Positions 36,276 to 44,111 of a stretch of DNA of 64,000 bases are shown piece after piece. The position numbers were made by a program, and so were the translations under genes. Below the pieces are notes generated by a model, which saw only the letters and a program-made list of their open reading frames with translations, had not been told where the DNA came from and did no database searches. How positions within the stretch are numbered: the stretch's first letter is position 1; each line of letters opens with the position of its first letter. The stretch comes from CAWKMN01 sp963850765 (GTDB taxonomy: Bacteria > Chloroflexota > Anaerolineae > Aggregatilineales > Aggregatilineaceae): positions 124,001 through 188,000 of the forward strand of contig CAWKMN010000011.1 of NCBI GenBank assembly GCA_963850765.1, written 5' to 3'.

Positions 36276-37010
36276 ATGATGCTCAAGGATCAGCAGCGTA
36301 TTACTATTGTAGACGACGATCACAAACTCGCTCAGATCATGAAGGAAGCTCTGCTCGACGAGGGGTATCAGGTTTCGGTTTTTTATGATGGACTGCCGTT
36401 TTTGCGCCACATCCGCGAGCATGGCCTTCCCCATCTGGCTCTAATCGATCTGCACCTACCGGGGATTCATGGCTTTGACGTGAGCAAAAATCTCAAAACC
36501 CTGGGCGATGTCCCCATTGTGTTTGTGTCGAACGAAAGTGATGTCGAAACGGTGATCGATGGGCTTGGCCGTTTTGCCGATGACTATCTGATCAAGCCGT
36601 TTGATGTGCGCGAGATGGTCGTGCGGGTTCGCCGCATCCTGAGCCGTATTTCGTCCACCGACTACGTGCATGCGCCCGTCACCGCCATCGATGATCAACT
36701 GGCGATTGACTTTGCCAACAGCAGTTTCACGCTTGGCAGCAAAACCACCACTCTGACCCCGATTGAGGCCAGTCTGCTGTACATCCTGGTGCAGAATAAG
36801 GGCTCGATCGTCCCTTCCAGCAAGCTCACGGCGCGCGTGTGGCCGTCCGAAGAGGTGCCCGATGAAACCCTGCGCGTGCATATGCACCGGCTGCGCCACA
36901 AACTTGAGCCGGATCCCCGCCGGCCCCGCTATATTCAAACGGAGCGCGGCGTCGGTTATGGCTTCGGGCTGGACGGTCACGCCAACAACGGCGAAGGCAG
37001 GCAAAATTAA
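36276..37010 (+). CDS. OmpR/PhoB-type response regulator
   Basis: 244 residues. Receiver domain about 8-122 with the acidic pocket VDDD (13-15), phosphoacceptor D58 in LALIDLHLPG, Ser in FVSNES and Lys in YLIKPFD. A linker leads to a winged-helix DNA-binding domain (about 145-235; LTPIEASLLYILVQNKG, VHMHRLRHKLEPDPRRPRYIQTERGVGY). It would bind DNA upon phosphorylation. No histidine kinase is in the window, so its partner is unknown. The stop overlaps the start of the next response regulator (TAATG). It is divergent from the penicillin-binding protein gene. Confidence 0.92.
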   Translation: MMLKDQQRITIVDDDHKLAQIMKEALLDEGYQVSVFYDGLPFLRHIREHGLPHLALIDLHLPGIHGFDVSKNLKTLGDVPIVFVSNESDVETVIDGLGRFADDYLIKPFDVREMVVRVRRILSRISSTDYVHAPVTAIDDQLAIDFANSSFTLGSKTTTLTPIEASLLYILVQNKGSIVPSSKLTARVWPSEEVPDETLRVHMHRLRHKLEPDPRRPRYIQTERGVGYGFGLDGHANNGEGRQN

Positions 37011-37372
37011 TGGCACGCATTCTCGTCGCCGAAGATGAAGTGCATATTCTGCTGCTGATCCAGCGCCGGCTGGAAGGGGCCGGTTACGAAGTGCGCCCGA
37101 CGACCGATGGCAGCGCCGCGTTGAAGCTGGGGCTGGAAGAGAAGTTTGACCTGCTGCTGCTTGACGTGATGCTGCCCGGCAAAAACGGCCTGGACATCTG
37201 CCGCGAGGTGAAAACCGCGCTCGGCAAAGACGCGCCGCCCGTCATCCTGATGTCGGCGCGCGGCCACCAGATCGACGTGGCGGCCGGGCAGGCGGCCGGG
37301 GCGAACAACTACATCATCAAGCCCTTTTCACCGCGCCAACTGCTGGATCAGATTGAAGAGGAACTGTATTGA
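37010..37372 (+). CDS. Single-domain response regulator
   Basis: 120 residues, a receiver domain only: acidic pair AEDE near residue 7, phosphoacceptor D52 in LLLLDVMLPGKNG, Ser in LMSARG, and Lys in YIIKPFSPRQL. There is no output domain, so it acts through protein contacts (CheY-like) or as a phosphate sink or relay. It is translationally coupled to the OmpR-type regulator by a one-base overlap. Confidence 0.9.
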   Translation: MARILVAEDEVHILLLIQRRLEGAGYEVRPTTDGSAALKLGLEEKFDLLLLDVMLPGKNGLDICREVKTALGKDAPPVILMSARGHQIDVAAGQAAGANNYIIKPFSPRQLLDQIEEELY

Positions 37373-37465
37373 TTAATAGGCGGGTGGATGCTATAGACCT
37401 TACGAGATTCTCAACTTCATCATAATTGTAATGGTCAGCGTAACGTTCGGCCGGATATACTGTAA

Positions 37466-37575
37466 TTACATTTGAGTTGGATATGCTCCCGGCCCAAATC
37501 CCGCTTACCCTAGAGCATCTCTTCCCCACCCCGTCCATCTCAAATGTAAGGACCGCCAAGCGGTCCTTTTGCTTT
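37466..37575 (+). ncRNA. Candidate structured small RNA with intrinsic terminator
   Basis: Outer stem TTACATTTGAG (37466-37476) with CTCAAATGTAA, inner stem ATGCTC with GAGCAT, and a C-rich single-stranded stretch CTCTTCCCCACCCCGTCC. It is followed directly by a terminator, AAGGACCGC, loop CAA, GCGGTCCTT, then TTGCTTT (37548-37575). A TATACT at 37456-37461 could be a -10 placing the start near 37468, though no good -35 is seen. No ORF fits. The C-rich loop could pair with Shine-Dalgarno sequences. It might instead be the 3' UTR of the response-regulator transcript. Confidence 0.45.
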
Positions 37576-37585
37576 ATATGGCCTG

Positions 37586-39499
37586 TTAGCGAACCGTCAC
37601 GCGGCCCAGGATCGCGTAATCGGCGGAGGGTGCGTCCGGCCCGGTGCGGACCGGCAGCGGCTGGTTATCGCCATACCAGTACACCTTAACGCCCAGGGTG
37701 TAATCCCCGGCGGGCAGACTGCCCGGCAGTTGGATCGTGTGAATATCGTATTTCAGATCGCCGGGCGACCATGTGCTCGTGGGTGATGTGCCCGCCAGCG
37801 GCGGACCGTCGTGCTGTGCGGCCAACTGCCCGGCAGCATCCAGCAGAAAAACGGAAATGCTGTAATCGAGTGGGGGTATCTGTTCGGCGGTCCACCACAG
37901 CGACACAGTCAGGGTATCGCCGGAAGCTGCCGACTCCGGCGCGTGGAATTTGCGCAGCGCAAACACATCCCCGAACGTGGCGGTGGTCGTATCGTCCAGC
38001 CGGTCGTAACGGTAGCTGTAGAGCGGTGTGCCCTGATGATCGACCGAGAGCGCCGCCGTCCGCTGAAAGCCCGCCTCCGCGATCAATCCGCCATATTCAT
38101 CCATCGGCTTGTCGCCCCAGTACACCAGCCAGAAGGCATCGGTTTGGCGCAGATAATCGAGCAGCGTGGGCAGGAACAGCGTCTTATACTCATCACGCCA
38201 TTCGCGCAGCGATACGCGCGGCGTATTCTCGCCCATTTGCCGGTCGATGTAGTAGCGGGCCGGGAAATCGCCTACCCAGACATCCAGCAGCACCGGCTCG
38301 CCGTGCAGGTGGTAATCGGTAACGTTGCGGATCACCGCCCGCCAATCGGGATATTCGCGGCGGGCATCGACCGTGGTCAGGCTGATCACCACCAGAAGCG
38401 CTGTGGTAAACAGGCGCGTATAGCGCGGTAAGGCATACAGCCCATAACCCGCCAGCAGCGCGATCGCCGGGGTGATCAGGATGAAGTTGCGCACCGTCAA
38501 AAACTGGCGGCGCTCGTTGAGCCACACGGTCACGCCAATCACCAGCACCAGCCAGATCAGCAGGTAGACAGCCGGCCACAAGTGCCCCCGCCGAAGAGAA
38601 AGATTGAACAGCCGAGGCGCAGAGATCGCTGGGAATCGCGTGTAGGGGCGGGTTAACAAGCCCGCCCTGTTTGCATCAAACGACTTCACTTGTATCAACG
38701 CAAGACTCAATCCCACGAGCATCAGCAGGGCGAGCAGCGCATATCGCTGGCCAAGCAGCGCGGTCCGCACGGCGTGATAGGTTTCCAGGCTGTTGGGCAG
38801 GGCGTTCTGATAATAGAGCGGGTTTTCCCAGCGCACACTGTTCTGATCGATCACGACGGGCAGCCACGGCAAAAAGCCCAGTCCCACCGCGCCGACCAGG
38901 AACAGCCCTTCCAGCAGCCGGCGGCGCGGCCGCATCATCAGCAGCAGGTGGATCGTCTGCGCGGCGATCAGATACGCTCCCAGGTAGTGAGTATAGAGCA
39001 GCAGGAGCGAGCTCAGCACATAGCCGGCACGGTTGGCGCGCGTGGGCCGCTGCCACCAGCGCGCGTAAAACAGGCTGGACACGATCACCAGCGTCGCCAG
39101 CAGGCCGTAATGGCGGATCTCCTGGCTGAGATCGATGTGCAGATCCGCGACCGCCAGGATCAGCGCGGCCAGCACACCCGCCCAGGCATTAAACAGCACC
39201 CGGCCAAGCTGGGCCATCCCTGCTACCGCGACCATCCCGATCAGGATACCGAGATACCGCCCCGCGAATTCGCTCTCCCCGGTGGCGCTGCGCCACAGCC
39301 GGAACAGCATAAAATACAGCGGTGGGTGCTGGTCGTGAGCCATGGTGCGCGCCACGTCGTCCAGGCCCGGCCCCCGGCTAAGCAGCATGGTCCAGCCTTC
39401 ATCCTCCCACAGGCTGCGGCTGTCCGCGTCGTGGGTGCGCAGGGTCCAGCCGAGCAGCAGGATCAGCAGCAGGGCGAGCAGGCGGGTCGTGTTGGGCAT
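37586..39499 (-). CDS. GT39-like membrane glycosyltransferase (ArnT/PMT type)
   Basis: 637 residues with an N-terminal signal-anchor (TTRLLALLLILLLGWTLR) and about 10-11 membrane helices. HDADSRSLWEDEGWTMLLSRG carries the acidic first-loop motif (Asp/Glu) of the PMT/ArnT superfamily that uses lipid-linked sugars, and HDQHPPLYFMLFRLW is the second typical block. The C-terminal soluble part (from about 480) forms a beta-rich domain (WWTAEQIPPLDYSISVFLLD). It likely transfers a sugar from polyprenyl phosphate to an envelope acceptor outside. An insert of about 20 codons (residues about 277-297) is encoded by dispersed repeats without breaking the frame. Acceptor unknown. Confidence 0.8.
   Translation of the reverse strand: MPNTTRLLALLLILLLGWTLRTHDADSRSLWEDEGWTMLLSRGPGLDDVARTMAHDQHPPLYFMLFRLWRSATGESEFAGRYLGILIGMVAVAGMAQLGRVLFNAWAGVLAALILAVADLHIDLSQEIRHYGLLATLVIVSSLFYARWWQRPTRANRAGYVLSSLLLLYTHYLGAYLIAAQTIHLLLMMRPRRRLLEGLFLVGAVGLGFLPWLPVVIDQNSVRWENPLYYQNALPNSLETYHAVRTALLGQRYALLALLMLVGLSLALIQVKSFDANRAGLLTRPYTRFPAISAPRLFNLSLRRGHLWPAVYLLIWLVLVIGVTVWLNERRQFLTVRNFILITPAIALLAGYGLYALPRYTRLFTTALLVVISLTTVDARREYPDWRAVIRNVTDYHLHGEPVLLDVWVGDFPARYYIDRQMGENTPRVSLREWRDEYKTLFLPTLLDYLRQTDAFWLVYWGDKPMDEYGGLIAEAGFQRTAALSVDHQGTPLYSYRYDRLDDTTTATFGDVFALRKFHAPESAASGDTLTVSLWWTAEQIPPLDYSISVFLLDAAGQLAAQHDGPPLAGTSPTSTWSPGDLKYDIHTIQLPGSLPAGDYTLGVKVYWYGDNQPLPVRTGPDAPSADYAILGRVTVR
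38609..38669. repeat. Family C and B repeats inside the GT39-like gene
   Basis: AGCCGAGGCGCAGAGATCG (family C, as at about 28763) is followed by GTGTAGGGGCGGG-TTAACAAG-CCCGCCC (family B hairpin, 38640-38667). The minus-strand frame stays open and reads RAGLLTRPYTRFPAISA in a loop between membrane helices. Confidence 0.65.
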
Positions 39500-39537
39500 G
39501 AGAGGTCCGGTTCAAACAGGGCCTTATGCTAAATCCT

Positions 39538-39659
39538 GGCCTCACCCCCCGTCCGACCTTCGGTCGGCATCCCTCTCTCCAACCGAGTTAGAGAGGGGGA
39601 CTTGCTGGCCGATCTCCCCCTCTCTGGCCTGGCCGGAGAGGGGGCCGGGGGGTGAGGCC
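39538..39659. repeat. Family A cruciform repeat, copy 4
   Basis: Arms GGCCTCACCCCCC and GGGGGGTGAGGCC. Inside: a CCGACC/GGTCGG hairpin, CCCTCTCTCC/GAGAGGGG and CCCCCTCTC/GAGAGGGGG. It fills the gap between the divergent GT39-like and PAC2 genes. Confidence 0.78.
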
Positions 39660-39804
39660 GTCTGTTAACAAGCGTCGGCCCAAAGGCGAAAATGTACGCC
39701 GCGATTGTACCCTGCGCCCAAACACGCGCAAGCCAGGCAGCGGCAGGAAGGGTTATAATTTGGAGAGATTCCGATCATGCTGGATCGGCACAAAGGAGCG
39801 TGTG

Positions 39805-40743
39805 ATGCCTGATGCCCTGAATCTCTGGGAACAGCCCCAATCGGCGCAGATGGTGATGCTGGTCGGCTGGCGGCAGTGGGCCGATGCCGGGTCCGTCTCG
39901 TCGGGGCTGCCGGAATATCTGATCGAGAGAACCAACGCCCGCAAGATCGGCACAATCCAACCGGACGGCTTTTACCTGTTCCAGATTCCGGGCACGCACG
40001 ATCTGGTGCGGCCCGTGGTGAAGTTCGATGACGGCTACCCAGAGTCGCTCGAAGTCCGGCGCAACGAGTTTCATTATACCGGCGACGATCAGCGCGGGGT
40101 GGTGATCTTTCTGGGTGACGAGCCGCATATGGATATTGAACGGTATGTCGCCGCTGTGTTGCAGGCCGCGAAAACGCTGAACGTGACCCGGATCATCGGA
40201 CTGGGCGGGGTCTATGGTGAGCTTCCCTACAACAAAGAACGGATGATCTCCTGCACCTACAGCCTGACGCGGCTGAAACCCGAAATGGATGCGCTCTCGG
40301 TCACGCTATCCGATTATCACGGCGGCGCGAGCATCGGTTCCTACTTCTGCCGCCGGGCCGGCGATCAGGGGACGGAATATATCGGGCTGTATGCGTTCGT
40401 GCCCGCCTACAGCTTTTCGGAACTCAACACCGTTGGGAATGGGATACGGATCGAAACGGACTATATGGCGTGGCTGGGCGTGATGCGGCGCGTCAACTAT
40501 ATGCTCAAGACCCGGTTTGATCTGACCGACCTGGAAAAGCGCAGCGAGCAGGTCGTCCGCGTGATGGATGACAAGATCGCGCAGTTGAACCAGTCCGCGC
40601 CGCAGCTTGGCATTTCGGAGTATGTCAGCCGGCTGACCGACGAGTTTGAAGAGGTCATTTTCGCGCCGCTCACCGACGTGTGGGAAGACGAACTCCACCG
40701 GCTGCTGGATGACCACGACGAAGAAGACGGCATCGCCGGTTAG
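39805..40743 (+). CDS. PAC2-family protein
   Basis: 312 residues from the ATG at 39805 (AAAGGAG upstream); the upstream open frame lies in repeat sequence. LVGWRQWADAGSVSSGLPEYLI and GVVIFLGDEPHMDIERY, with RIIGLGGVYGELPYNKERMISC, match the proteasome assembly chaperone 2 (PAC2/DUF75) fold found in archaea, actinobacteria and Chloroflexota. The bacterial role is not established. The C-terminal helical part (LTDLEKRSEQVVRVMDDKI, acidic end) is typical of the long form. Cytosolic, no partner genes nearby. Confidence 0.8.
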   Translation: MPDALNLWEQPQSAQMVMLVGWRQWADAGSVSSGLPEYLIERTNARKIGTIQPDGFYLFQIPGTHDLVRPVVKFDDGYPESLEVRRNEFHYTGDDQRGVVIFLGDEPHMDIERYVAAVLQAAKTLNVTRIIGLGGVYGELPYNKERMISCTYSLTRLKPEMDALSVTLSDYHGGASIGSYFCRRAGDQGTEYIGLYAFVPAYSFSELNTVGNGIRIETDYMAWLGVMRRVNYMLKTRFDLTDLEKRSEQVVRVMDDKIAQLNQSAPQLGISEYVSRLTDEFEEVIFAPLTDVWEDELHRLLDDHDEEDGIAG

Positions 40744-40866
40744 GACACGTGACCCAAGGATAATTGAGCGTTTTGGTCAGGCGAAGACCCGCCACGCAGC
40801 GCTTGCCGGCGGACCGCCATTCGGGTACTGTTGGGATGGAACACCCAGAAGGTGAGGCTCAAGACG

Positions 40867-41436
40867 ATGACTCCGTCCGATCCGCTTAAGATCTATCGCG
40901 AAAAGCGCGATTTCAGCCGCACGCCGGAGCCGTCCGGCGACAGCATGCCGCCGCGCCAGGATCAACCCCGCTTCGTCATTCAAAAACACGATGCCAGCCG
41001 GCTGCACTACGATTTGCGCATTGAAGTAGGCGACGTGCTGAAGTCGTGGGCCGTGCCCAAAGGCCCATCGACTGATCCCAGCGACAAACGCCTGGCCGTC
41101 GCAACCGAAGATCATCCGCTGGGATATATCGACTTTGAAGGCACCATCCCTGAGGGCGAATACGGAGCTGGCACGATGCTGGTGTGGGATACCGGCTTTT
41201 ACCGCAATTTACAGGATAAGCCGGTCGAGCAGGGCTTGCAGGCAGGGAAAATCGACATCTGGCTGGATGGGCAGAAGGTACACGGCGGGTACGCTCTTGT
41301 CCGCACGGGCGAGGAGAACTGGCTGCTGATCAAGAAAAAAGATGAACAGGCCGACCCCAGCCGCAACCCGGTGAAGACCGAGCCAAACTCCGTGCTGAGC
41401 GGGCGCTCGCTGGACGAGATCGCGGGGGGAGCATGA
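40867..41436 (+). CDS. LigD-type 3'-phosphoesterase
   Basis: 189 residues from the ATG at 40867. RFVIQKHDASRLHYDLRIEVGDVLKSW has the two His and the Asp of the manganese site, KGPSTDPSDKRLAVATEDHPLGY and GTIPEGEYGAGTMLVWDTG complete the family signature, and ENWLLIKKKDEQAD closes the fold. In nonhomologous end joining this enzyme trims 3'-phosphate and 3'-ribonucleotide ends. It overlaps the polymerase gene by four bases (ATGA). In many bacteria both are one polypeptide with the ligase; here they are separate genes. Confidence 0.92.
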   Translation: MTPSDPLKIYREKRDFSRTPEPSGDSMPPRQDQPRFVIQKHDASRLHYDLRIEVGDVLKSWAVPKGPSTDPSDKRLAVATEDHPLGYIDFEGTIPEGEYGAGTMLVWDTGFYRNLQDKPVEQGLQAGKIDIWLDGQKVHGGYALVRTGEENWLLIKKKDEQADPSRNPVKTEPNSVLSGRSLDEIAGGA

Positions 41437-42383
41437 CTTTTGTCAAGCGGAAAGCCGTAAAGAAGACGCTAAGAAAGAAGCTGAGGCTTGACGGCCATAT
41501 CATCGAGATAACCAGCCAGGAAAAGCTCTACTTCCCCGAGTCCGGGATCACCAAAGGCGAGATTGTGGATTATTACCGGCGGATGGCCCCGGTCATGCTG
41601 CCCTATCTGCGCGACCGGCCGATCACGATGCATCGCTTCCCGAATGGCATCGGCGAAGAAGGCTTCTACCAGCAGCGGATCTCTGACTATTTCCCCGACT
41701 GGATCGAACGCGCCACCGTGCCAAAAGAGGACGGCGAGACGATCACGCACGTGCTGATCAACAACGCGGCAACCCTGGTCTATCTGGCGAACCAGGGCGT
41801 GATCACGCCGCATATCTGGCTGAGCCGCATCGACAAACCTGACCGCCCGGACCGGCTGATCTTTGACCTCGATCCATCCGGCGAGTTGGGGGCCTGGGTG
41901 CGCGAAGCCGCCGTGACGGTCCACGATCTGCTGGAGAGCCTGGGACTGACCTCGTTGGTAATGACCAGCGGATCGGCTGGTTTTCACGTGGTCGTGCCGC
42001 TGGATCGCCGGCTGGATTTTGAAGCCGTGCGTGACTTCGCGCAGGATGTCGCGGCGGTGCTGGTCCAGCGAGAGCCGGATCGCTTCACCGTGGAGCATCG
42101 CAAAGACAAGCGCGGCGACCGGATCCTCGTGGACACGCTGCGCAACACCTATGCCCATACGGCTGTGGCTCCCTATGCGGTGCGGGCCAAGCCGGGCGCG
42201 CCGGTGGCGACCCCGGTCCGGTGGAACGAGATGTACCGGCCCGAAATCACACCGCAGCGGTACAACCCCAACAACGTTTTCCGGCGGCTCGGGAAGACGT
42301 CGCGCGATCCCTGGCACGACATTGAGGAGTACCGCCAATCCCTGAGCGACGCTCGTAATCGTTTGAAGGCGTTAGCACCCTGA
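41433..42383 (+). CDS. LigD-type DNA polymerase/primase domain protein
   Basis: 316 residues of the archaeo-eukaryotic primase superfamily. The metal site is D145 and D147 in LIFDLDPSG and D234 in RILVDTLRN. LVMTSGSAGFHVVVPLDR is the nucleotide-binding block and YPFPESGITKGEIVDYYRRMAP-like sequence (KLYFPESGITKGEIVDYY) the start. It adds templated or ribonucleotides at break ends. No Ku and no ATP-dependent ligase gene are in the window, so the NHEJ partners must be elsewhere. Confidence 0.92.
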   Translation: MTFVKRKAVKKTLRKKLRLDGHIIEITSQEKLYFPESGITKGEIVDYYRRMAPVMLPYLRDRPITMHRFPNGIGEEGFYQQRISDYFPDWIERATVPKEDGETITHVLINNAATLVYLANQGVITPHIWLSRIDKPDRPDRLIFDLDPSGELGAWVREAAVTVHDLLESLGLTSLVMTSGSAGFHVVVPLDRRLDFEAVRDFAQDVAAVLVQREPDRFTVEHRKDKRGDRILVDTLRNTYAHTAVAPYAVRAKPGAPVATPVRWNEMYRPEITPQRYNPNNVFRRLGKTSRDPWHDIEEYRQSLSDARNRLKALAP

Positions 42384-42391
42384 GCCTGTCT

Positions 42392-42976
42392 CTACGGCTG
42401 CTTCTGCGACTTCAGCTGCTGAAGCTGCGCTTCAAACTCGCGCAGCCGTTCCATCTGTTCCGGCAGGATGCGGACGAACGGCCGGGCCTTCTGAATCTGC
42501 TGGATCGCCTCATCCAGCGACATGCCTTCGGACATGAGATAGGCCGCTGCCATCGACGGCGCACGTCCCACACCGCTCCCGCAGTGGACATAGACACTTT
42601 CGCCCTGGTCGATCACCTCATCAATGAAGGCCGCGCCCTCTTGCAGGTGTTCCAGGCTCAGCGGCGTATTATCGATGGTGGGCAAATAGCGGTAATTGGT
42701 CAGCGCGAGGCCGTGTTTCAGATCGTCGAACTCCGCGCGCAGCGAAACCGCCGCATTGATCCCGGCGCGTTCCAGCGCAGCCTTGCCGCGGCGTCCGTAC
42801 TGCGGGCCGATGTACAGGTTGGGCGTCACGCGGCTGTAGCGCAGAGTCACGCGGCCGGTCACCTTCGCGATGCCGACGGTATACAGCCAGCGCAGGGTGG
42901 TTCGCCAGCCTTGCAGCCGGAGACGGATTCGAATGATATGAACGAATTCAAGCGCCGCTCGAAGCAATTTCAGCAT
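42392..42976 (-). CDS. Dual-specificity phosphatase
   Basis: 194 residues. The P-loop VHCGSGVGRAPSMAAAYLM gives the CX5R active site (C132, R138). NLYIGPQYGRRGKAALERAGINAAVSL is the usual DSP opening, and D102 (TIDNTPL) may be the general acid. The N-terminus is basic and hydrophobic (FVHIIRIRLRL), possibly membrane-associated. The adjacent upstream lipid kinase (zero-base gap) suggests a lipid substrate, as in PTPMT1-like phosphatidylglycerophosphate phosphatases. Protein targets are equally possible. Confidence 0.85.
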   Translation of the reverse strand: MLKLLRAALEFVHIIRIRLRLQGWRTTLRWLYTVGIAKVTGRVTLRYSRVTPNLYIGPQYGRRGKAALERAGINAAVSLRAEFDDLKHGLALTNYRYLPTIDNTPLSLEHLQEGAAFIDEVIDQGESVYVHCGSGVGRAPSMAAAYLMSEGMSLDEAIQQIQKARPFVRILPEQMERLREFEAQLQQLKSQKQP

Positions 42977-43897
42977 CTAGCCTCCCTTCTCCGGCTGGGC
43001 AGCGGGAACCAGCACCTCGACCGCGTGGGGAATCACTGAGACGGTCATGGGCGTGCAGCCGTGTTCCTCCCCGTCGAGCGTCACCACCTGCGATTCATCG
43101 CCCGCGACTCGGATTTCGCGGCCTTTCCAGTGCTGCGACAGGGATGGATTGCCCACATGCAGCGCGCCGCCGACCACGGCCAGCAGCGATTCAAAATTGG
43201 TGTCCAGGATCAGCACGTCGAGCAGGCCGTCGCTGGGGTCTACATCGGGCGTGAACACAAAGCTGTTGGCTCCTCCCACGGAGGCGGAATTCGTGATCAT
43301 GCAGGTGAGGCCGGTGCCTTCGACCTGCTGACCATCGATCGTGATCGGGTAGGTCCGGGCTTCCGACCCGCTCAGGGCGCGCAGACTGGCGATCACATAG
43401 GCAAGATTTCCGAAGCGATCTTTGAGTTCCCGGTTGGCCGTTTCCAGGATATTCGTCTGCATACCAATGCTGGCACGCAGCATAAAATGGCCGGGGTTAT
43501 CCGGCTGGCTGTCGTTGATCACGTGGCCGACATCCACCGGCCGCCGGATGTGCCCATCCAGAATCAGGGACACCGCCTCCCTCAGATCGGTCGGGATCTT
43601 GAGTTCATGCGCCAGCGCGTTACCCGTTCCGCCGTGCAAAATCGCCATCGGGACCGTGGTGCCGATCATCCCGTTCATCACATCTTTTACGGTTCCATCG
43701 CCGCCATAAGCGACGACCAGATCCGCGCCCGCCTGGATCGCGGCCTGCGCCTGTTCCTGGCCGCTGCCATCGCGGCGCGTCAGCGAAACATTCCATTCAA
43801 TATCCTGACCCTGAAGCACACGGTTAATCACATGCAGCACGGGCTCTGGCTTGCCTGCTGCCGGGTTGATGACGAAATGCACGTTTTTGAAGCTCAT
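42977..43897 (-). CDS. Diacylglycerol kinase-like lipid kinase (DagK/YegS family)
   Basis: 306 residues. VHFVINPAAGK begins the catalytic domain. LVVAYGGDGTVKDVMNGMIG is the GGDGT nucleotide-binding motif, and ILHGGTGNALAHELKIP the second glycine motif. The C-terminal beta-sandwich includes SDGLLDVLILDT, normal for DagK/YegS. It phosphorylates a lipid alcohol such as diacylglycerol or a sphingoid base with ATP at the membrane. Paired directly with the phosphatase gene. The frame is intact. Confidence 0.9.
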   Translation of the reverse strand: MSFKNVHFVINPAAGKPEPVLHVINRVLQGQDIEWNVSLTRRDGSGQEQAQAAIQAGADLVVAYGGDGTVKDVMNGMIGTTVPMAILHGGTGNALAHELKIPTDLREAVSLILDGHIRRPVDVGHVINDSQPDNPGHFMLRASIGMQTNILETANRELKDRFGNLAYVIASLRALSGSEARTYPITIDGQQVEGTGLTCMITNSASVGGANSFVFTPDVDPSDGLLDVLILDTNFESLLAVVGGALHVGNPSLSQHWKGREIRVAGDESQVVTLDGEEHGCTPMTVSVIPHAVEVLVPAAQPEKGG

Positions 43898-44008
43898 GAT
43901 CCCCTCGCTTGATTTCCCTTCACTGTATGCAAAAAGGACGGTCTGTACATGATGTGTTCAGGGGATTTTAAAGGGGGCCAGGGGATGGATGCCAAAATAG
44001 CCCATAGG

Positions 44009-44073
44009 ACCTATGTGCAGGTCGCCCATCACTTTTGTATGTTCTATCCAACCACTGAACCTCACGTACAGGT
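44009..44073. promoter_or_regulatory. Two direct repeats with ACCT-N6/7-AGGT dyads upstream of glgX
   Basis: ACCTATGTGCAGGTCGCCCAT at 44009 and ACCTCACGTACAGGTCACCCAT at 44059 start exactly 50 bases apart, about five helical turns. Each contains an ACCT...AGGT dyad. They lie 40-100 bases before the GlgX start, where a dimeric regulator could bind cooperatively. No cognate protein is identifiable. Confidence 0.4.
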
Positions 44074-44111
44074 CACCCATTTTCTAATTCCTCAAATTGA
44101 GCAGGGATGTC

